Shown here piece by piece: positions 59,797 to 64,000 of a stretch of DNA of 64,000 nucleotides (its first letter is position 1; each line of letters starts with the position of its first letter). A program made the translations under genes and the position numbers. The DNA lies in contig NZ_CP194857.1 in the NCBI RefSeq assembly GCF_051020515.1, positions 3,224,001 to 3,288,000 of the forward strand, in the 5' to 3' direction. Source of the DNA: CALKWS01 sp051020515 (lineage in GTDB: Bacteria; Actinomycetota; Actinomycetes; Actinomycetales; Beutenbergiaceae). A model generated the notes under the pieces. The model was not told the DNA's origin. It did not search any database and saw nothing but the letters and a program-made list of their open reading frames with translations.

Positions 59797-59827
59797 GTTA
59801 GGCCGGTCCCAGCGAGCCAGTGCTCGG

Positions 59828-60334
59828 TCAGTTCGCGTGCTGCTGACCGAGCGCGGCCACGAGACGCTCGGGGAACCGGGTGCCGACCAGCCAGTACGGG
59901 GTGGGATCGGTCGGATCGATCACCGGCACCCGCACCCCGGTGCGCACCCAGGGCCGCTGGCACACGTAGGCGTCGCTGCGCAGTTGGGGCCCCATCGCCT
60001 GTTGCATCTGGACCACGTCCAGGCTGCGCGCCGGCCCCAGGTGGTCCGCCTCGATGCGGGCCCGGCCGGCGTGCAGCCATCGCACGCCCTCCGGTGCCGC
60101 GCGGACCCGGACCACCGGGGAGCCCGCCCACAGCGCCGCGGCGACGCCGAGGGCACCCAACAGCGCCACCACGGTGCCGGCCACGTTGTGCACAGCGGAG
60201 AAGATGAACCACAGGGCAAGGCCCACCGCGGGCGCGAGCAGCCACATCAGCGGGGTGGGGAGGAGACGTTCGGAGTAGACCTCATCGGTGCCCGCGGGAG
60301 CGTTCCCGGGCGGCGGTGCAGCGGAGCCGGACAT
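59828..60334 (-). CDS. DUF3093 family membrane protein
   Basis: A 168-residue protein with a short N-terminus (EVYSERLLPTPLMWL) and two hydrophobic helices (about residues 27-48 and 50-70). The C-terminal soluble part contains DAYVCQRPWVRTGVRVPV and DPTPYWLVGTRFPERL, the family signature. The function is unknown. The ATG at 60334 gives MSGSAAPPPG; the longer upstream frame overlaps dut. It is divergent from dut. Confidence 0.85.
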   Translation of the reverse strand: MSGSAAPPPGNAPAGTDEVYSERLLPTPLMWLLAPAVGLALWFIFSAVHNVAGTVVALLGALGVAAALWAGSPVVRVRAAPEGVRWLHAGRARIEADHLGPARSLDVVQMQQAMGPQLRSDAYVCQRPWVRTGVRVPVIDPTDPTPYWLVGTRFPERLVAALGQQHAN

Positions 60335-60410
60335 GCTCCAAGCCTGCCACGCCCGGCGGCCACCGGCGCGCGCCCCACGGACACCGCGGAGAGGACGCCG
60401 ATGCACCGAG

Positions 60411-60416
60411 TAGGCT
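60411..60416 (+). promoter_or_regulatory. Predicted -10 (TAGGCT) of leaderless dut
   Basis: TAGGCT ends seven bases before the GTG at 60424, with no ribosome site. It would drive the dut-DUF3710-DUF3159 operon. Confidence 0.45.
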
Positions 60417-60423
60417 CGAGCGT

Positions 60424-60933
60424 GTGACACAGCCTGATGATCCCGGCGCGCAGGTACCGGTACTGGTCCAGCAACTGGACGCCGACCTCCCGCTGCCCTC
60501 CTACGCCCATCCCGGCGATGCCGGTCTGGACCTGCACGCCCGCACCGACGTCGAGTTGCCTCCGGGTGCACGGGCGAAGGTGCCGACCGGAATCGCCATC
60601 GCCCTGCCCGAGGGGTACGCCGCGTTCGTGCACCCGCGCTCGGGTCTGGCCGCACGGCACGGGATCACCGTGGTGAACGCACCCGGCACCGTCGACGCGG
60701 GCTACCGGGGGGAGATCAACGTTATCCTGGCCAACACGGACACCAGAGCACCGGCCCACCTGAAACGAGGGGACAGGGTCGCCCAACTGGTCATCCAGCA
60801 GGTGAGCAGGGCCCGCCTGATTCAGGTGGACCGGTTGCCGGGAACCGCGCGTGGGGACGCGGGGTTCGGGTCGACCGGTGGTTTCCTCCCGCAGGAGCAG
60901 GCCACCCGGAGCGGAGGAGAGGCCAAGTCATGA
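60424..60933 (+). CDS. dut: Deoxyuridine 5'-triphosphate nucleotidohydrolase
   Basis: A 169-residue trimeric dUTPase that hydrolyses dUTP to dUMP and pyrophosphate, keeping uracil out of DNA. All five motifs are visible: HPGDAGLDLHA, the GIAIALPEGY region, PRSGLAARHG, GTVDAGYRGEI with RGDRVAQLV, and the C-terminal GDAGFGSTGGF. The GTG at 60424 gives a typical N-terminus. It overlaps the next gene by ATGA. Confidence 0.95.
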   Translation: MTQPDDPGAQVPVLVQQLDADLPLPSYAHPGDAGLDLHARTDVELPPGARAKVPTGIAIALPEGYAAFVHPRSGLAARHGITVVNAPGTVDAGYRGEINVILANTDTRAPAHLKRGDRVAQLVIQQVSRARLIQVDRLPGTARGDAGFGSTGGFLPQEQATRSGGEAKS

Positions 60934-61731
60934 GGTGGTTCAAACGAAAGGACCGGCGCACCCGCGCCGGAGGCGTGATCGGGCCCGACGAGTCCGAACT
61001 CGCCCACTGGAACACCAGCGAGGACGAGCGTGATGACGCGGACCTCGAGGACCCCGATGGCGCCGTCGATGCCGACGAGGACGGGTCCGGGGCCGACGAC
61101 GCCCGTGGCGAACCGGCCCATGGTCCCTGGGACGTGGCCGAAGCTCCGTCCGAGGAGGGTCTGATCGATCTCGGTGCGGTTCGTATCCCTAAGCGGCCCG
61201 GGCTGCAGGTTCGGATGGAACTGGACAAGAAGACCCGGCGAATCGTGGCGGTCAACCTTGCCCTGGAGGGGTCCGCGCTGCAGGTGCAGCCCTTCGCTGC
61301 ACCCCGCAGCGAGCGAAGGGCTGTGGGAGGAGTTGCGGGCCGAGATCGCCGAGTCGATCAAGAAGCAGGGCGGCAGCGCGGACGAACGCACGGGTGCGTT
61401 CGGTCGGGAACTGCTGGCCCGCCTGCCGGTGCGGATGCCGGACGGTCGCAGCGGGACCAGACCCGCGCGGTTCCTGGGGGTCGACGGCACTCGTTGGTTC
61501 CTGCGCGGTGTGCTCACCGGGAAGGCGACCGTGGAGGCCCAAGCCGCCGAGGTGATGGAGGACATCTTCGCCGGGATCGTGGTGGACCGTGGCAATGAAC
61601 CGCGTCCGCCGCGTGAATTGCTCAGCCTGCACCTGCCTGGCCAGTCGGCGCAGCCCCAGGCACCGGCCCAGGAAGAACGGCTCACGATCCGGCTGCCCAA
61701 GCGGGGGCCGGAGATCACCGAGGTGCGATGA
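60930..61731 (+). CDS. DUF3710 family protein, frame broken once
   Basis: About 265 residues. The acidic N-terminus (about 1-70) is followed by the DUF3710 domain (from LIDLGAVRIPKRPGLQVRM). The first frame runs to SERRAVGG, while the second continues SEGLWEELRAEIAESIKKQ to the end. At 61309-61316 the tetranucleotide GCGA is doubled; removing one copy gives PRSEGLWEEL and one frame. This is the only break that looks like a small tandem duplication plus 1. The family is conserved beside dut in actinobacteria and is of unknown function. It overlaps both neighbours by ATGA. Confidence 0.85.
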
Positions 61732-62591
61732 CCTCCGCCGATCGCCCCGCCGGGTCCGGTCCGGCCGTGCCCGGCCGCGGCGTGCAACAACTGGGTCAGG
61801 GGCGGTTCGACCTGACCGCCTCTGTCGGCGGTGTTCGCGGGTTGCTGGAGTCGATCGCACCGGGCCTGGTGTTCGTGGTGGTCTTCGTGGCCACCCGGGA
61901 TCTGACCTGGTCGCTGATCGGCGCAGGAGCATTGGCGGTGGTGGCGGCATTGAGCCGCCTGGTCTCTCGCAGTTCGTTGAACTACGTCTTCGGCGGTCTG
62001 GTCGGGGTCGGCATCGGGACCGTCTGGGCGTGGCGGACCGGGCAGGCCGAGGACTTCTTCGTATGGGGGCTGTACGTCAACGCGATCGGCGTCCTGGTGT
62101 CGCTGGGCTCTATCCTTGCGCGGCGCCCACTGGTGGGAGTGCTCGTCGGTGCGTTGATGCCCGGTTTCGGGCAATGGCGCCAGGACCGTGCCGCGGTTCG
62201 GATCCTGAGTTGGGCCACGGCGCTGTGGGTGCTCTTGTTCGGGCTGCGACTGGGGGTGCAGTTGCCGCTCTACCTCAATGCTCAGGTTGGCTGGTTGGGG
62301 ACCGCCCGGCTGGTGATGGGGGTGCCGCTGTGGGCGGTGGTGCTGTATCTGACCTGGTTGCTGGTGCATCCGCTGATCAAGGCCTCGAGGCAGGCACAGG
62401 AGGAGGCCATCGTCGACGCCCCCGAGGCTGACAGCACCGTTGACGGCCCGGCCACCACTGACGCCGTGGCCGGGCCCGATCGCGCGCCGAACCCGGACGG
62501 CGCGGCCGGCCCGGATGGTGCGGCCGGCCCGGATGGTGCGGCCGGCCCGGACGGTGGCCCGAGCACGGACGGCGCCCGCCCCCGGCGCTAG
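61728..62591 (+). CDS. DUF3159 family membrane protein
   Basis: A 287-residue protein with about six membrane helices between residues 43 and 225, and the family segment SRLVSRSSLNYVFGGLVGVG. The function is unknown. The C-terminus is a low-complexity tail with three repeats of GPDGAA (about 258-280), which also makes a small DNA repeat at 62502-62555. In related genomes TrkA and APC genes often come next; here the methyltransferase follows directly. It overlaps DUF3710 by ATGA. Confidence 0.87.
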   Translation: MTSADRPAGSGPAVPGRGVQQLGQGRFDLTASVGGVRGLLESIAPGLVFVVVFVATRDLTWSLIGAGALAVVAALSRLVSRSSLNYVFGGLVGVGIGTVWAWRTGQAEDFFVWGLYVNAIGVLVSLGSILARRPLVGVLVGALMPGFGQWRQDRAAVRILSWATALWVLLFGLRLGVQLPLYLNAQVGWLGTARLVMGVPLWAVVLYLTWLLVHPLIKASRQAQEEAIVDAPEADSTVDGPATTDAVAGPDRAPNPDGAAGPDGAAGPDGAAGPDGGPSTDGARPRR

Positions 62592-62669
62592 CCCTGCGTT
62601 CGAGGGTCAGGACCGGGGTCGAGGGCCAGTACGCTCGAACGTCACTCACACCCGCGAAGGCGAGCACCA

Positions 62670-63946
62670 ATGCCCGATCAGTTGCTGGACCTGACCATCG
62701 GCCCGCCGGCCCACGGCGGCCACTGCGTGGCGCGCCACGACGGGCGGGTGGTGTTCGTGCGGCACACACTGCCCGGCGAGCGGGTCCGGGCCAGGGTCAC
62801 CGACGCCACCAGCCGCTACTGGCGCGCTGATGCGATCGAGGTTCTGGAGCCCTCGCCGGACCGGGTCCCCAGCGTCTGGCCCGAGGCCGGGCCCGGTGGC
62901 GTGGGTGGCGGGGAACTGGCTCACGTTGCCCTCCCGGCCCAGCGCGCCTGGAAACGGGACGTGATCACCGACGCGCTGCGTCGCATCGGGCATATCGGCC
63001 CCGACCACCCCGCGGTGGCGCCGCTGCAGGTCGAGTACGTGCCGCTGCCCGAGGGGCCGAGCCCGGTACCGGGCACCGGGTACCGCACCCGGGTCACGTT
63101 GATAGCCGACGGCGAGGGCCGGGCCGGCATGCACGGTCACCGCAGCGATGCGGTGCTCGGGGTGGGCTCCCTGCCGCTGGCCCACGCGCGGATCCATGAG
63201 CTGGACCTGCTCGGGCGCACCTGGCCGGCCGGCGCGCGGATCCAGGCGGTCGCACCTTCCGCCGGGGCCCCGGTGGTTCTCGTGGACGGCCGTCCGAGCG
63301 AGGCCACACATCACGCGGACGGCGTGCCGCCGGGAACACGGACAGACCCGCCCGGGTTCGTGAGGTGGTCCGGACCGGCGAGCAGACCTACACCTACCGG
63401 GTCAGTGCCGATGGCTTCTGGCAGGCCCATGCCGGAGCCCCGGCGGCGTTAGTGGCCGAAGTGCTCCGGGCGGCAGAACTCCGGCCGGGCCAGCGCGTCC
63501 TGGAACTGTACTCCGGCTCGGGTCTATTCACCGCGCCACTGGCCGCGGCCGTGGGTGCGCAGGGGCGGGTAGACGCCGTCGAGGGCGCTTCCGGGGCGGT
63601 GCGCGATGCCCGCCGAAACGCCCACGGACTGGACCAGATCCATCTCCACGATGCCGACGTGCGCAGATTCGTCACCGGCCACGCCCAGGCGGGTGGCGAC
63701 GACGGGAGAGCCGACGTCGTCGTCCTGGATCCGCCGCGTTCCGGAGCCGGGGAAGCGGTGATGCGCGCTCTTGTGGCGACCGGCCCGGAACGGGTGGTGT
63801 ACGTGGCCTGCGATCCGGCCGCGCTCGCCCGGGATGCTGCCGCGGCCAGGAACGTCGGGTATGAACTGGCGAGCCTGACCGCGTTCGACCTGTACAGCCA
63901 CACCCATCACGTGGAGTGCGTGGCCGTGCTGGCCCCCGGCGTGTGA
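62670..63946 (+). CDS. TRAM-domain class I SAM-dependent RNA methyltransferase (TrmA/RlmCD family), frame broken once
   Basis: About 425 residues. An N-terminal TRAM domain (VFVRHTLPGERVRARVTDA) precedes the methyltransferase. The SAM-binding core is VLELYSGSGLFTAPLA and the PPRSGAG motif VVLDPPRSGAGE follows. In this family a Cys in the C-terminal part (VYVACDPAALARD) is the nucleophile. It methylates a uridine C5 of tRNA or rRNA; which one cannot be told. The frame changes near 63347-63353; one more C gives DPARVREVVRTGEQTYTYRV and a 426-codon gene. It lacks the N-terminal Cys cluster of RlmD, at least in the part seen. Confidence 0.85.
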
Positions 63947-63975
63947 GTGGCGCATCCGCCGGCACCCCGGTAGGA

Positions 63976-63995
63976 TTATCTCGACATCAAGATAA
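63976..63995 (+). promoter_or_regulatory. 20-bp near-palindrome upstream of the next gene
   Basis: TTATCT and AGATAA flank a centre with GA and TC; eight of ten base pairs match. It lies at the right edge, after the methyltransferase. In related genomes the next gene is often aconitase, so this may be its operator, but the gene is outside the window. Confidence 0.4.
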
Positions 63996-64000
63996 ATATC

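Overview
The window is high-GC DNA with dense, mostly short-spaced genes. Its content points to Actinomycetota, most likely the order Micrococcales; the genus cannot be read from sequence alone. The evidence is the bcc-aa3 respiratory supercomplex genes (ctaCDF, ctaE-qcrCAB), a class II DAHP synthase, PASTA kinase and Rv2175c-like neighbours, SepH, the actinobacterial families DUF3043, DUF3093, DUF3159, DUF3710, DUF4191, DUF4192, DUF4193, DUF5998 and DUF7455, GTG starts and many apparently leaderless genes. Everything looks chromosomal and housekeeping. I see no phage, insertion sequence, plasmid function, CRISPR array, tRNA or rRNA.

Layout. 1-9.2 kb: the 5' end of glnA, an RDD protein, DUF4191, a membrane-anchored pseudokinase, and a minus-strand block pepA-lpdA-sucB-TIGR01777 for 2-oxoacid dehydrogenase function. 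9.2-14.8 kb: two small membrane proteins, pyrD, DUF3043, glycerate kinase, an ErpA-type Fe-S carrier and an FKBP lipoprotein. 14.9-23.4 kb: the respiratory locus, ctaCDF on the plus strand and ctaE-qcrCAB on the minus strand, with sodA between them. 23.6-29.3 kb: a receiver-like protein, trpD, a Lrp/AsnC ligand-binding protein, a DnaQ/UvrC-like nuclease and an acyl-CoA synthetase. 29.4-38.4 kb: a PPi-type phosphofructokinase, aroG, a PknL-like PASTA kinase, a LysM lytic transglycosylase, an Rv2175c-like DNA-binding protein and a polyprenyl synthase. 38.6-44.6 kb: DUF4192, a universal stress protein and gcvT-gcvH-gcvP. 44.6-55.5 kb: sigA, DUF7455, parE, a double GNAT protein, parC and a GNAT/acyl-CoA-ligase fusion. 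55.5-64 kb: DUF5998, a nucleotide pyrophosphatase-like protein, tdk, sepH, DUF4193, DUF3093, dut, DUF3710, DUF3159 and a TrmA-type methyltransferase, ending in a palindrome that probably precedes the next gene.

The genes form coherent modules. CtaCDEF and QcrABC make one electron-transfer chain. LpdA and SucB share lipoyl chemistry with GcvH/GcvP. PknL, the Rv2175c-like protein and the LysM transglycosylase form a cell-wall signalling group, and an array of 9-bp direct repeats lies between the last two.

A caution covers the whole window. Nine genes (pepA, qcrB, trpD, the DnaQ/UvrC-like nuclease, gcvP, sigA, the pyrophosphatase, DUF3710 and the TrmA-type methyltransferase) are split by ten short indels, eight of them single-base losses. 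Because the primary sigma factor and cytochrome b are among them, I read most of these as consensus errors rather than gene decay, and I annotate each such gene over its full span.

No clearly novel multi-gene system was found. The most interesting leads are the 9-bp repeat array (36633-36684), the 22-bp perfect palindrome upstream of the phosphofructokinase (29938-29959), the pseudokinase where lipA/lipB often sit, and an oxidative-stress-type promoter upstream of sigA.
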